DNA of 64,000 nucleotides. Source: FCB group bacterium (GTDB taxonomy: Bacteria; Zixibacteria; MSB-5A5; GN15; JAAZOE01). The notes beneath the pieces are model-generated. The model had not been told where the DNA came from. It ran no database searches and was given only the letters and a program-made list of their open reading frames with translations. The stretch lies in the NCBI GenBank assembly GCA_024231695.1, contig JAAEQF010000083.1:1-64000 (forward strand), given 5' to 3'. A program made the translations under genes and the position numbers. Shown here in pieces: positions 1 to 8,549 of this stretch. Positions within the stretch are counted from its first letter, which is position 1. Each line of letters opens with the position of its first letter.

Positions 1-1
1 A

Positions 2-73
2 AATACCGAAGAGCCCGAATTGGGCACCTGGTGGCCATGCAGAAACGATGACACACATCCTCCTACACCTTAA
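2..73 (+). CDS. possible 3' end of a gene entering from the left
   Basis: Frame 2 is open from the window edge to a TAA at 71-73 and would give a 23-residue C-terminus ending in THPPTP. Frame 3 is also open to a TGA at 78-80, so the frame is not decided. Either way, the palindrome that follows would fit the end of a transcription unit. No domain can be recognised in so short a piece, and it may be non-coding. Confidence 0.2.
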   Translation, partial: NTEEPELGTWWPCRNDDTHPPTP

Positions 74-97
74 TTGGTGAGGTAGATATGGTTTATG

Positions 98-131
98 AAA
101 GTGGGAAATCCCAATTGGGATTTCCCGCTTT
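98..131. repeat. near-perfect 34-bp palindrome
   Basis: The 12-base arm GGGAAATCCCAA is followed at once by its exact reverse complement, and flanking AAAG(T) and (C)GCTTT extend the match to 34 bp with one G-T pair. There is no long T-run on either side, so it is not a classic intrinsic terminator. It could be a terminator-like hairpin closing the gene that enters from the left, or a binding site. The rest of the 281-base stretch before the first full gene shows no convincing gene. Confidence 0.5.
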
Positions 132-215
132 CCAATCCATAACCAAATAAAAAAACATCCGTGATGGTGAAATTAATCCCCTTTGCCATCCTGACCTGAC
201 ATCGTTAGAGAATCG

Positions 216-241
216 AGAAGCCTCGGAATCCCGAGGCTTCT
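216..241. terminator. stem-loop downstream of the EamA transporter gene
   Basis: Perfect 11-bp stem (AGAAGCCTCGG and its complement) with a 4-base AATC loop, 41 bases past the stop codon of the minus-strand transporter. The T-tract is poor on the minus strand, so termination strength is uncertain. Confidence 0.45.
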
Positions 242-281
242 TGCCTGATGGGTGTTCTTTTAGACAATTGTATCGAGGTTT

Positions 282-1178
282 TCAGGAAAATGTAATGATA
301 AATGCTCCGGCCACACCGAGTATGATGCCGATTACTCGCTGGCGATTGATCGGTTCGCGAAGAAAGACAGCGGCAAAAATAAAGATGAAGATATTGCTGG
401 TTTGGTTGAGAGAGGCGGCGATTGACGCCTGAGTATATTTCATCCCTCCCAGCCAGAAGATTAACGCCATATAAGTACCAATAAATGACCCCGATAAAGT
501 GTACTTCCATCCTTGTCTGTTACGCAATGTGGATAATATCGCTACACGACGCGGATGAAAGGCCAACACAGTAATAAGAACGGCGATTCCTCCCAGTAAT
601 CTGATTTCGGTCACCCACAGGAGGGGGGAATTATTGAGTAGTGGCTTGGCGATAACAATTCCGACGGCAGTGGTCGCCATTGCCAGCGCACCATAGAACA
701 ATCCCAGCCATAAATCGCGGCGTGACAAATGGCCGCTACCCTTACGATGAGTCGCAGTTAAAACTGCCGACAGAATTAACAAAACGCCGATAATCTGTAA
801 AAACGTCAGCCTTTCGCCCAGCCAGATCATCGACATGCCGATGACAAAAGGACTATACAGACAATCTACCACTGCCGAGAGACCTGCGCCAAGAAGATTA
901 AGGCTTTTGAAAAACAGCGTGTCGGCAATCCCAATTCCCAAAGCACCACTAATTAATAGTAAAAGATAATCGTTGGTCGACGCCGACCGGGTGAGCGATT
1001 CGCCCATAATCATCACGGTTGGAATTACCAAAATGACGGCCAAGAGGTTCTTGAACAGGTTCAGGCTTAGGGGATGAACTGTTTCGCCGCTTTTTTTGAA
1101 AAAAATGACTCCGATGGCCCACGTAACCGCTGTTAAGAGCGCCAGAAATTCACCGAGATTGGACGACCAGATGTTCAT
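282..1178 (-). CDS. EamA/DMT-family membrane transporter
   Basis: A 298-residue, very hydrophobic protein with the two tandem EamA repeats (about residues 6-137 and 150-296), giving roughly ten membrane helices, the normal size for the drug/metabolite transporter superfamily. The N-terminus (FLALLTAVTWAIGVIFFKKS) is typical of the first helix. Family members export or import small metabolites such as amino acids across the inner membrane; the substrate cannot be told from sequence. It has its own promoter (TTGACA and TATATG) and stands apart from the next gene, so it is probably a single-gene unit. The ATG at 1178 is the natural start because the first helix begins just after it. Confidence 0.85.
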   Translation of the reverse strand: MNIWSSNLGEFLALLTAVTWAIGVIFFKKSGETVHPLSLNLFKNLLAVILVIPTVMIMGESLTRSASTNDYLLLLISGALGIGIADTLFFKSLNLLGAGLSAVVDCLYSPFVIGMSMIWLGERLTFLQIIGVLLILSAVLTATHRKGSGHLSRRDLWLGLFYGALAMATTAVGIVIAKPLLNNSPLLWVTEIRLLGGIAVLITVLAFHPRRVAILSTLRNRQGWKYTLSGSFIGTYMALIFWLGGMKYTQASIAASLNQTSNIFIFIFAAVFLREPINRQRVIGIILGVAGAFIITFS

Positions 1179-1231
1179 GATTTAAAAGTACATTCTCCCC
1201 ATAACCGGTGTTATTTTGATTTTGCTCAATG

Positions 1232-1261
1232 CATATAAGATATAAAATGTGTCGATGTCAA
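1232..1261 (-). promoter_or_regulatory. sigma-70-type promoter of the EamA gene
   Basis: On the minus strand a perfect -35 TTGACA (1256-1261) is followed after 18 bp by TATATG (1232-1237). The predicted start of transcription lies about 45 bases before the ATG at 1178. Confidence 0.6.
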
Positions 1262-1306
1262 TAACGGTGGATGATAATATGAATTTCTGGGAATGGTCTT
1301 CTATAA

Positions 1307-3247
1307 TTATTTCTCGCGACCGTAGGATTCCATTTGTTGCCGGTCCCAATCGGATAGAGGGCGGCCTCGCAAGAAATCCTCGATCCCTTCCACGATGCTT
1401 TGGGCGATTTTCCTTTGGAATTTGGCCGTTCTAAGCAGTGCCTCTTGTTCCGGGATCATCATAAAGGCGCATTCCACCAAAATGGCTGGGTATTGTGTCG
1501 GCCGATTGACGGCCAGATTGCCGTAATATGAGCCAAAATCGTTCAATCCCAGATTGCGGGCCATAGCCCCTTGCACGGCATTGGCCAGCGGCTGGGAGTG
1601 AGGATGATAATAATAGGTCGAAACACCATTGTTGACAAAAGGATTTCTTCCATCGGGAAGCGCATTGTTGTGGATAGAAATAAAAATATCGGCCTTCTCG
1701 CGCACCGCTATTTTGGGACGGTCGTACAACGGCAGCGTCGTATCGTTTCCTCGAGTAAGGACAACCTCGGCGCCATACCCTTCAAGCTCCTCTTTCAGGC
1801 GAAGGGCAATGGCCAGATTGGCTTCTTTCTCGGTCAATCCGGTTGGACCCACGGCGCCCAGGTCGGGTGCATGCCCCGCGTCAATCACAAAGCGAATTTC
1901 CGAAATTTCCGTATCATACCGAGGGGCTTTCTTGATATCAAGTCGAAATTGGTTATCAACGTAATAGCCGTCGTAGCCCCAAATATTTTCCTCGTTAAGA
2001 TAGATCTTTAAACCATACACACCCGGCTCATCTTGAAACCAGACTATATGATCAATCAGGTCATCGCTGCTATCATACCGTATCCAATCGGTATCCGAAT
2101 CGGCGCCATACAGATACACTGTAATTGACTTTTCACGAATATTTTCCACCACCCGGAAAGCGTGCCTGTCAGAAGTGGATGCGGTAACCCGGACATGATC
2201 CTGATAGTTTTCGGTGGCCAACCGGCTGATATACGAGTGCGGCGGAGTTTCTTCCGGCAATTCATGAATTACTACTGACGTGTCTCGAACCCAACCCTGC
2301 TGAAATTCAGAAAGCTGAAGTTTTATCCATTGTCCATCACGACCGATTATCGGGGCTTTGATTCCGGCTGGCTGATGGATGCACAAGTATCCCTTCCCCG
2401 GTCCGGTTCTAATAATGGTCAGGCTGTCTTTCGTTTCCGCAAACAAATGCCCATTAGGATCGAGGACCATGATATCGACTTGTGAAGTATCAACCAGCAT
2501 CGGCCTGAGGCTGTCTGGAAAAGTGTAATTTATGGGGAAGTTGCCGGTTTCGAAAAACCGCATTAAATAGCCGGGGTCGCCAAATAATGGCGGATGCATA
2601 TGATGAATCAGTTTCAGGCTATCTGCTTCTGCTTCAGGAATAATATAGAAGCCTCGATATAGACCGCGATAAAGCATGGAATCCGGGATCAGGCGGAGGC
2701 CAAGAGAGTCTTTCTTAAAAGCGTTAGCTTCACCATAATATGCCTTGGGAGTACCAGGTCTCATAAAGACAGTGTCGCCGACCGGCTCAATTACACAGAA
2801 AGCGCCGTTATAAAGCGCTCCCCGTAAGGAAATTTCAATTTCATCACCGGGTCTGACCCATAGAGTTCTGGAGGGATGAAATGAACCCGGCACAAAATAG
2901 AGACTATCGATTGAAATAAAAGGGAGCGGCGGTAGATTGACCGGTACTGTCACAGAATCGATCAGCCCATCTTTCTCAGCCCGAACTTCAAATTCGAATG
3001 ATCCCGGATTAATCGGCACGAAAGCCAGCCATCCTCCGCCTTTATGGACATCAACCGGATGACCGTTAACCGATAAATGCGCTCCCGGTTCAACCGAACC
3101 GAAAATAAAAGTTGAATCGACGGGCGGAAGGTTTTGATCCGATTTAGGATAGACGACATTGAGATTCAGTTCACCAGCTTCCACGACAACACCAAGCAGG
3201 AGAAATACAACCAGACCCATAAAATGTCTATGCCAGCGATACACCAT
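1307..3247 (-). CDS. exported N-acetylmuramoyl-L-alanine amidase (Amidase_3)
   Basis: A 646-residue exported protein. A basic N-terminus (VYRWHRH) and hydrophobic core ending near VVVEAG form a Sec signal peptide. About 420 residues follow with Ig-like or SH3-like beta segments, and the last 200 residues are a zinc amidase of the AmiC type. The zinc and catalytic residues are visible: H in DAGH, E in TEKEANL, H in SIHNNA and E in VECAFM. It should cut the bond between muramic acid and the stem peptide in the periplasm. It is the last gene of a run with a dipeptide epimerase and an NlpC/P60 endopeptidase, suggesting use of released murein peptides. The ORF opens at a TTG (3262); ATGs exist at 3259, 3253 and 3247 with no clear ribosome site, so the start is uncertain by a few codons and overlaps the epimerase gene slightly. 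Confidence 0.9.
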   Translation of the reverse strand: MVYRWHRHFMGLVVFLLLGVVVEAGELNLNVVYPKSDQNLPPVDSTFIFGSVEPGAHLSVNGHPVDVHKGGGWLAFVPINPGSFEFEVRAEKDGLIDSVTVPVNLPPLPFISIDSLYFVPGSFHPSRTLWVRPGDEIEISLRGALYNGAFCVIEPVGDTVFMRPGTPKAYYGEANAFKKDSLGLRLIPDSMLYRGLYRGFYIIPEAEADSLKLIHHMHPPLFGDPGYLMRFFETGNFPINYTFPDSLRPMLVDTSQVDIMVLDPNGHLFAETKDSLTIIRTGPGKGYLCIHQPAGIKAPIIGRDGQWIKLQLSEFQQGWVRDTSVVIHELPEETPPHSYISRLATENYQDHVRVTASTSDRHAFRVVENIREKSITVYLYGADSDTDWIRYDSSDDLIDHIVWFQDEPGVYGLKIYLNEENIWGYDGYYVDNQFRLDIKKAPRYDTEISEIRFVIDAGHAPDLGAVGPTGLTEKEANLAIALRLKEELEGYGAEVVLTRGNDTTLPLYDRPKIAVREKADIFISIHNNALPDGRNPFVNNGVSTYYYHPHSQPLANAVQGAMARNLGLNDFGSYYGNLAVNRPTQYPAILVECAFMMIPEQEALLRTAKFQRKIAQSIVEGIEDFLRGRPLSDWDRQQMESYGREK

Positions 3248-4229
3248 GACCATACCCATCAATAGTATTCAATAACCCATCGGAGTATTCAAGTCCGGTA
3301 AACGGATCACCCTCGACCAACAGCCTGCCATCGAGATCTATGTAATCAACCGGGCCCGAAAGATTATATGCGGCGGCGATGCCCACCGAAGATTCAATCA
3401 TACAGCCGAGCATTATTCTTAGATTCAATTTCAGGGCCGTCCTCATCGCCTCCACTGCCGTTTCCAGTCGCCCCGATTTTTGAATCTTGATATTCACTCC
3501 GTCTATATAATTGGATGCCTTTTCCATATCATCGGCTGTTACAATCGATTCATCCATAAAAAGCGGTATGTCAGACATTTCTCTTAATTTCAGCCAGGCC
3601 TTCTTGTCATCGGCGGCAAAAGGCTGTTCGATCAGTTCGATTCTATCGACAGGCAATTGGTCGATAATCTTTTTAGCATCGTCAGTTGTCCAACTTCCAT
3701 TGGCGTCGATACGAAACCTTGTATCTTCGCTTGATGAAATAAGCCTGATTACTTCCCGGCAATCATCCGTATCAGCATCCATCTTGACTTTGACAATTCC
3801 GTACTCGGCTGCAATCAGTCTTTCCAGTTCAAGCCGGTCCCCGACCGAAGCCGTAATTGAAGTCTTTTTCGGATAGGGCCGAGGTAAACCCAAATCTGCA
3901 TAAAGCCCCTGGCCATGAGATTTGCATTTATAGTCATGCCAGGCGGTGGATAAGGCGCACATGGCCGGTGGGCAAATTTCTTTTTCAATGTCCGATAAAT
4001 ATTTGTCTAAATCGCTCGATTCCATATTTTTCGATATGCCCGAAATTGCCTTGATCAAATCGCTTTCGATCTTCTCGGCCGAAGCCCCATAATGCACCGA
4101 TCCGGCCGCTTCACCCAGTCCGAGATCATTAAGAATGACTACATAATTTCTCTTTTGCCGGGTCCGGCCTCCGGCCACGACAAATTCACGGATAAGCGTC
4201 AGGTCGATAGGCATCAGCTTGCAGGTCAT
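3228..4229 (-). CDS. L-Ala-D/L-Glu-type dipeptide epimerase (enolase superfamily)
   Basis: A 333-residue enolase-superfamily enzyme of muconate-lactonizing-enzyme fold. The expected active-site series is present: KVKMD (KxK base), DANGSW, EQPF and MDES (the three metal ligands D, E, D) and KIQKSG on the far side of the barrel, with a GCMIESS and DLDG tail typical of Ala-Glu dipeptide epimerases. These epimerise L-Ala-D-Glu from murein so it can be reused as L-Ala-L-Glu. The ATG at 4229 overlaps the stop of the upstream NlpC/P60 gene (ATGA), which implies translational coupling. The pairing matches Bacillus ykfB/ykfC, which supports dipeptide epimerase over other family reactions. Confidence 0.87.
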   Translation of the reverse strand: MTCKLMPIDLTLIREFVVAGGRTRQKRNYVVILNDLGLGEAAGSVHYGASAEKIESDLIKAISGISKNMESSDLDKYLSDIEKEICPPAMCALSTAWHDYKCKSHGQGLYADLGLPRPYPKKTSITASVGDRLELERLIAAEYGIVKVKMDADTDDCREVIRLISSSEDTRFRIDANGSWTTDDAKKIIDQLPVDRIELIEQPFAADDKKAWLKLREMSDIPLFMDESIVTADDMEKASNYIDGVNIKIQKSGRLETAVEAMRTALKLNLRIMLGCMIESSVGIAAAYNLSGPVDYIDLDGRLLVEGDPFTGLEYSDGLLNTIDGYGHGVSLA

Positions 4230-5017
4230 GGAATTATCCTGCGGGCGAATTCGAAGCCACGGTCCAAATCGGGACGATAATTCGGCGCTTCGGAATCGAA
4301 GGAATCGATGACTGTCATACCTCTCTGAGCCGAGGCATGAATAAATCTATTTCCGCCGCAGGAGAGGGCCACATGACCGGGGAAAAAGAGTAAATCACCG
4401 GCTCTAACTGAATCGCGTTTCACGGCAATGCCCTCCCGTCGCTGATCACGGCTATCGCGAGCCAGTTCCAATCCATGAAAACGGTAAACCATCTGCACCA
4501 ATCCGCTGCAATCGATACCGGCCGGACTGATTCCACCCCATAGATATGGTGTTCCAAGGAAAATCCGACTTGTATTTATTATTATTCTTCCGCTGATTTT
4601 CCGGTTTTTGCCTACCTGCATTTTCAGGGCACTTTGGCTGATCCTGACCATGCCTCCGCCGGGCATCTCAAAACGAGTTTCTCCCGCGCTGGAGCTGACA
4701 ATCAGTTCCGTCCCCAAATAAAGCAGGAATTGATCCTTCGGGCCGTAAACCGGGCCGCGTACCCGGACGGATGCAGCCTTAACGCGAATTTTCCGTCGTT
4801 TGGCATATTGGGCCAATCGATTTTTTGTTACCGGCTCAATATGTCCACTGCGGCACCAGCCCCTGTAACCTTCCGGCAGAACAACTCGGGAAAAGCCTTT
4901 TTGTGTCGAACCGATCTTCACCGGAGTCCCGAAAAGAGCTTGACTTAATCTTTCTTGGGCTGAATCGGGACCGGATCTCAAATCGGTGACCGGAATTTTG
5001 ATAATACCATATTGCAT
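4226..5017 (-). CDS. NlpC/P60 murein endopeptidase with SH3-like domains (YkfC type)
   Basis: A 263-residue cysteine peptidase from the ATG at 5017. Two bacterial SH3-like domains come first (VTDLRSGP and PVYGP turns mark their starts), then an NlpC/P60 domain with catalytic Cys170 (GIDCSGLV), His215 (FPGHVAL) and His227 (FIHAS). Family members cut gamma-D-Glu-diamino acid bonds in murein stem peptides, producing the L-Ala-D-Glu dipeptide used by the epimerase encoded next. No signal peptide is visible, in keeping with a cytoplasmic recycling enzyme. The ORF track opens at a GTG (5089) without a ribosome site; the ATG at 5017 has AAGGGG upstream and begins where related proteins begin, so I prefer it. 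Confidence 0.87.
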   Translation of the reverse strand: MQYGIIKIPVTDLRSGPDSAQERLSQALFGTPVKIGSTQKGFSRVVLPEGYRGWCRSGHIEPVTKNRLAQYAKRRKIRVKAASVRVRGPVYGPKDQFLLYLGTELIVSSSAGETRFEMPGGGMVRISQSALKMQVGKNRKISGRIIINTSRIFLGTPYLWGGISPAGIDCSGLVQMVYRFHGLELARDSRDQRREGIAVKRDSVRAGDLLFFPGHVALSCGGNRFIHASAQRGMTVIDSFDSEAPNYRPDLDRGFEFARRIIP

Positions 5018-5117
5018 ATCTGATCTATACCCCTTAACCTGGTTCAGGGCAATAAAAAACCGATCTGAGGAAGTACTGATATTGGTCACTTTTTCTGAAC
5101 AGTAACGCCGATTTCTG

Positions 5118-5145
5118 TTGAATTTCTCGAATTTCGTATTATATT
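5118..5145 (+). promoter_or_regulatory. likely promoter of the DUF1015-serA-serC operon
   Basis: TTGAAT (5118-5123) is followed after 16 bp by TATATT (5140-5145), about 50 bases before the DUF1015 start. The predicted transcription start sits at the left edge of the palindrome at 5153-5170. Confidence 0.5.
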
Positions 5146-5152
5146 TACTCGG

Positions 5153-5170
5153 TTGTGAAAATATTCACAA
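5153..5170. promoter_or_regulatory. palindromic operator candidate TTGTGAA-AATA-TTCACAA
   Basis: A perfect 7-4-7 inverted repeat covers the predicted first transcribed bases of the serine operon, a position typical for repression. An extra half-site TTGTGAA lies at 5178-5184. The core GTGAA-AATA-TTCACAA recurs at 41244-41261 upstream of an aminotransferase gene, so a shared regulator is likely (inference). Confidence 0.6.
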
Positions 5171-5197
5171 ATGACGATTGTGAAAGTGAGGTTATAG

Positions 5198-6442
5198 ATG
5201 GCAACAGTTCGACCTTTCCGAGGACTTCGGCCACGGCCGGAAGCGGCCGCCGAAGTGGCCTCACCTCCATACGATGTCTTAAGCGCACAGGAAGCGCGAA
5301 TGATAGCCCTGAACAATCCCAATTCCTTTCTGCGCGTAAATAAGGCCGAACTCGAATTTGATGAAAGCACCGATCCTTACGGCGAAGAAGTTTATCGCCG
5401 GGGCAAGGAAAACCTGAATCGCCTGCATACGGAAGGCATGATGTTGCGCGAGGAAAAACCGGCTTTTTATCTGTATCGTCTGACTATGAACGGCAAAAGT
5501 CAGACCGGGCTGGCCACGCTGACCTCGGTCGAAGAATATAATCAGGGGTTGATTAAAAAGCATGAACATACCCGTCCGGAGAAGGTTAGTGATCGAGCCA
5601 ACCATATCTCCTTTCTCGAGGCGCAAGTAGGACCCGTGTTTTCCACTTTCAAACACAATGATCAAATTGACAGCCAGTTCAAAAAGATCATGGGCAGTTC
5701 CCCGACCACAGATTTTGTGGCCGACGATGGCATTCGCCATGAATTTTGGGTGATCGACCGGGATGATGCGATAAAGGAAATTATCGACGCCTTCGCGGCC
5801 ATGAAAGAATTATACATCGCTGACGGTCATCATCGCAGTGCCGCGGCGGCCGAAATCTGTCGCCGCCAACGCGCAAGTAATCCCGATCATACCGGCGAAG
5901 AACCGTATAACTTTTTCCTCAATGTCCTGTTCGCCGACCGCGAACTGAACATCCTCCCCTATAATCGAGTGATCACCGAATTGAATAATATGTCGCTCGA
6001 TCAGGTATTGGAAAAAGCGGCCGAGAAATTTGAAATTACACCGGTTGAAGGCGAGATTACCCCCGACACAATTCATCATTTTGGCCTGTATGCTGAGGGC
6101 AAATGGTACAAACTGGTTGCTCGCCCGGATAGTTTCGATTCGGCCAGTGTTACCGGATCAATTGATACCTCGGTTTTGGCCGACAATCTGATCTCTCCGA
6201 TTCTGGGTATCGACAATCCCAAAACCGACAAACGGATTGACTTCATCGGAGGAATTCGCGGTACCAAGGAATTGGTCAAACTGGTTGATTCCAAGAAATT
6301 TAGAATTGCTTTTTCACTATATCCAACCTCAATACAACAGCTTCTTGACGTAGCCGATGCCGGCGAGGTAATGCCGCCGAAATCGACGTGGTTTGAGCCG
6401 AAACTTAGAAGTGGCATGGTTGTAAACATGTTAACCGAATAA
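5198..6442 (+). CDS. DUF1015 family protein, first gene of a serine biosynthesis operon
   Basis: A 414-residue soluble protein that matches the DUF1015 family over its full length. It begins with the family hallmark RPFRGLRP followed by SPPYDVLS, and contains the conserved IADGHHRSAAA and the HEHTRPEK segment. The biochemical function is not established. It is placed 20 bases ahead of a serA-like gene and then serC, an arrangement also known in Bacteroidetes, which suggests a role tied to serine or phosphoserine metabolism. The ATG at 5198 has GTGAGG seven bases upstream. Expression is probably controlled at the palindrome just upstream. Confidence 0.85.
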   Translation: MATVRPFRGLRPRPEAAAEVASPPYDVLSAQEARMIALNNPNSFLRVNKAELEFDESTDPYGEEVYRRGKENLNRLHTEGMMLREEKPAFYLYRLTMNGKSQTGLATLTSVEEYNQGLIKKHEHTRPEKVSDRANHISFLEAQVGPVFSTFKHNDQIDSQFKKIMGSSPTTDFVADDGIRHEFWVIDRDDAIKEIIDAFAAMKELYIADGHHRSAAAAEICRRQRASNPDHTGEEPYNFFLNVLFADRELNILPYNRVITELNNMSLDQVLEKAAEKFEITPVEGEITPDTIHHFGLYAEGKWYKLVARPDSFDSASVTGSIDTSVLADNLISPILGIDNPKTDKRIDFIGGIRGTKELVKLVDSKKFRIAFSLYPTSIQQLLDVADAGEVMPPKSTWFEPKLRSGMVVNMLTE

Positions 6443-6462
6443 CAGAGACAAGGTGGTATAAT

Positions 6463-7350
6463 ATGTTGATATTACTTTCCGATGCGTTCGACGCCGGTCT
6501 TCCCGGTAAGTTGAAAAAGTATGGTGAGGTCACCGACGACAAGAGCCGTCTGGCTGATGTCGAAGTCGTTTTGATCCGCAGTAAGACCAAAGTTACCAGA
6601 GAATACATCGATTCCGCACCCAAGCTGAAACTGGTTATCCGCGGCGGTGTTGGACTGGACAATGTGGACCTCGACTACGCCAAGGAAAAAGGGATCATCG
6701 TTCACAATACAGCAGCAGCTTCTTCCATCGCCGTGGCCGAACTGGCATTTGCCCTTATGATCGCCTTGCCCAATCATCTACCTAAGGCCGACCATACCAT
6801 GCATGACGGCAAATGGATGAAAAAGGAGCTCAAGCGCACTGAACTTTATGGCAAAAAACTGGGTATTCTGGGCATGGGCCGAATCGGAACCGAAATTGGC
6901 CAGCGAGCCAAGGCCTTCGGCATGTCCGTTATCGCTTACGATCCTTTCGTGGAAAAATCAAATGTGGCCGAAATGAAAAGCGATATCAAGGAACTATTGG
7001 GTGAGTCTGACTATATTTCCCTGAATATGCCCTTGACCGAAGAGACTAACGGGTTAATCAATAAAGAATCTCTGGCCGGTTGCAAAGACGGCGCTTTTGT
7101 GATCAACAGCGGGCGTGGTAAATGCGTAGTTGAGGAAGATGTTGTTGAAGCGCTTAAAAGTGGAAAACTGGCCGGGTTCGCCACCGATGTCTGGTATAGC
7201 GATCCCCCGGAAAACTCGCCGCTTTTGAATGCGCCCAATGTCATCATGGCCCCGCATATCGGCGCCTCGACCAAGGAAAACCTGTTACGCATTGGCGAGA
7301 TTATCGACGATTTAATCGGGAAATATGTCGCCGAGTTCCACGGCAAGTAA
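6463..7350 (+). CDS. serA: D-3-phosphoglycerate dehydrogenase-like enzyme, short form
   Basis: A 295-residue D-isomer-specific 2-hydroxyacid dehydrogenase. The NAD-binding glycine motif LGMGRIG sits near residue 135. The catalytic Arg lies in NSGRGK and the His in APHIGAST. It lacks the C-terminal regulatory (ACT) domain of long SerA proteins, so it is unlikely to be feedback-inhibited through an ACT domain. Between DUF1015 and serC it should oxidise 3-phosphoglycerate to phosphohydroxypyruvate, the first step of serine synthesis. The ATG at 6463 follows AAGGTGG. Family sequence alone would also allow another hydroxyacid substrate; the serC neighbour makes serine synthesis much more likely. 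Confidence 0.87.
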   Translation: MLILLSDAFDAGLPGKLKKYGEVTDDKSRLADVEVVLIRSKTKVTREYIDSAPKLKLVIRGGVGLDNVDLDYAKEKGIIVHNTAAASSIAVAELAFALMIALPNHLPKADHTMHDGKWMKKELKRTELYGKKLGILGMGRIGTEIGQRAKAFGMSVIAYDPFVEKSNVAEMKSDIKELLGESDYISLNMPLTEETNGLINKESLAGCKDGAFVINSGRGKCVVEEDVVEALKSGKLAGFATDVWYSDPPENSPLLNAPNVIMAPHIGASTKENLLRIGEIIDDLIGKYVAEFHGK

Positions 7351-7375
7351 ACGCAAACAAGGAGATATAAATAGA

Positions 7376-8464
7376 ATGACCCATAGAGTCTTCAACTTCA
7401 ACGCCGGTCCCTCGACTCTGCCTCTGGACGTACTCAAAATCGTCCATGAGGAATTACTCGACTATCGCGGCTCCGGCATGTCGATCATGGAAAGCTCGCA
7501 CCGCTCTCCCGAATTCGATGCCATCAACAATGAGGCTATGTCTCTGGTTAAGGAACTTTTGGGCCTGGGTGATAATTTCCAGGTAATGTTCCTGACCGGC
7601 GGGGCATCATCACAATTCGCCATGATCCCGATGAATTTCCTCGGTCCCGATCAGGTGGGAGCCTATGTCGATACCGGCACCTGGTCAACCAAGGCCATCA
7701 AGGAATGTGAGATACAAGGCAAGATGCATCTGGCTGCCTCTTCCAAAGACGCCGGCTTTACCCATATACCCGCTCCGGCTGAAATCACCTATCCTGACAA
7801 CGCCGCTTACCTGCATATCACTTCCAACAACACCATTAAGGGCACACAGTATCATCAGTTTCCTGATACCGGTAATGTTCCTTTAATCTGTGACATGTCT
7901 TCCGATATAGCCTCGCGCAGAATCGATTACAGCAAATTCTCCTACATCTACGCCGGGGCCCAGAAGAACCTCGGCCCGTCAGGCGTCACTTTGGGTGTTA
8001 TCCGTGACGACTTGTTGGCTCGATGCAAAACTGGCCTGCCGACTATGCATTCCTACAAAACCCATGTCGAGAAGAAATCACTTTTCAATACTCCTCCCTC
8101 TTTCGGTATTTACATCATGAAACTGGTTTTGGAGTGGATTAAGGGTCAGGGCGGTCTGGAAGCGGTGGAAAAGATCAATCGGACCAAGAAGGATATCATT
8201 TATGGCCTGATGGACGAGCATCCCGATTTCTTCAAAGGCACCGCCGAAACTGCCAGTCGTAGCTGGATGAACGTCACCATGCGTCTCCCTAACGAAGATA
8301 TGGAAAAGGCATTTATCGCCGAAGCCAAAGAATCCGGCTTTGTCGGTATCAAAGGTCATCGTTCTGTCGGTGGTGTCCGTTTTTCCATGTACAACGCTAT
8401 GCCGCTTGAAGGTGTTAAAAAGGCTGGCGAGTTTATGGAAACCTTCCGTAAAGCCAACCAGTAA
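7376..8464 (+). CDS. serC: phosphoserine aminotransferase
   Basis: A 362-residue class V PLP enzyme of normal SerC length. It opens with the diagnostic FNFNAGPSTLP and contains GMSIMESSHRS and the PLP lysine in YAGAQKNLGPSG. It converts phosphohydroxypyruvate and glutamate to phosphoserine. The ORF track begins 51 bases too early. The ATG at 7376 has AAGGAG ten bases upstream and starts at the conserved N-terminus. It closes the operon and is followed by a strong terminator hairpin. No phosphoserine phosphatase is seen in this window. Confidence 0.95.
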   Translation: MTHRVFNFNAGPSTLPLDVLKIVHEELLDYRGSGMSIMESSHRSPEFDAINNEAMSLVKELLGLGDNFQVMFLTGGASSQFAMIPMNFLGPDQVGAYVDTGTWSTKAIKECEIQGKMHLAASSKDAGFTHIPAPAEITYPDNAAYLHITSNNTIKGTQYHQFPDTGNVPLICDMSSDIASRRIDYSKFSYIYAGAQKNLGPSGVTLGVIRDDLLARCKTGLPTMHSYKTHVEKKSLFNTPPSFGIYIMKLVLEWIKGQGGLEAVEKINRTKKDIIYGLMDEHPDFFKGTAETASRSWMNVTMRLPNEDMEKAFIAEAKESGFVGIKGHRSVGGVRFSMYNAMPLEGVKKAGEFMETFRKANQ

Positions 8465-8487
8465 TTCGATTATAGAATATGATGAAT

Positions 8488-8526
8488 AAAAAAAGTCGGG
8501 ACCGGTTAAAACCGGTTCCGACTTTT
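8488..8526. terminator. bidirectional terminator between serC and the aminotransferase gene
   Basis: A long near-perfect stem (AAAAGTCGG...CCGACTTTT enclosing ACCGGTT repeats) with A-runs on one side and T-runs on the other serves two converging genes. Confidence 0.85.
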
Positions 8527-8549
8527 CTATTTATGGCTTATGCGACCGC

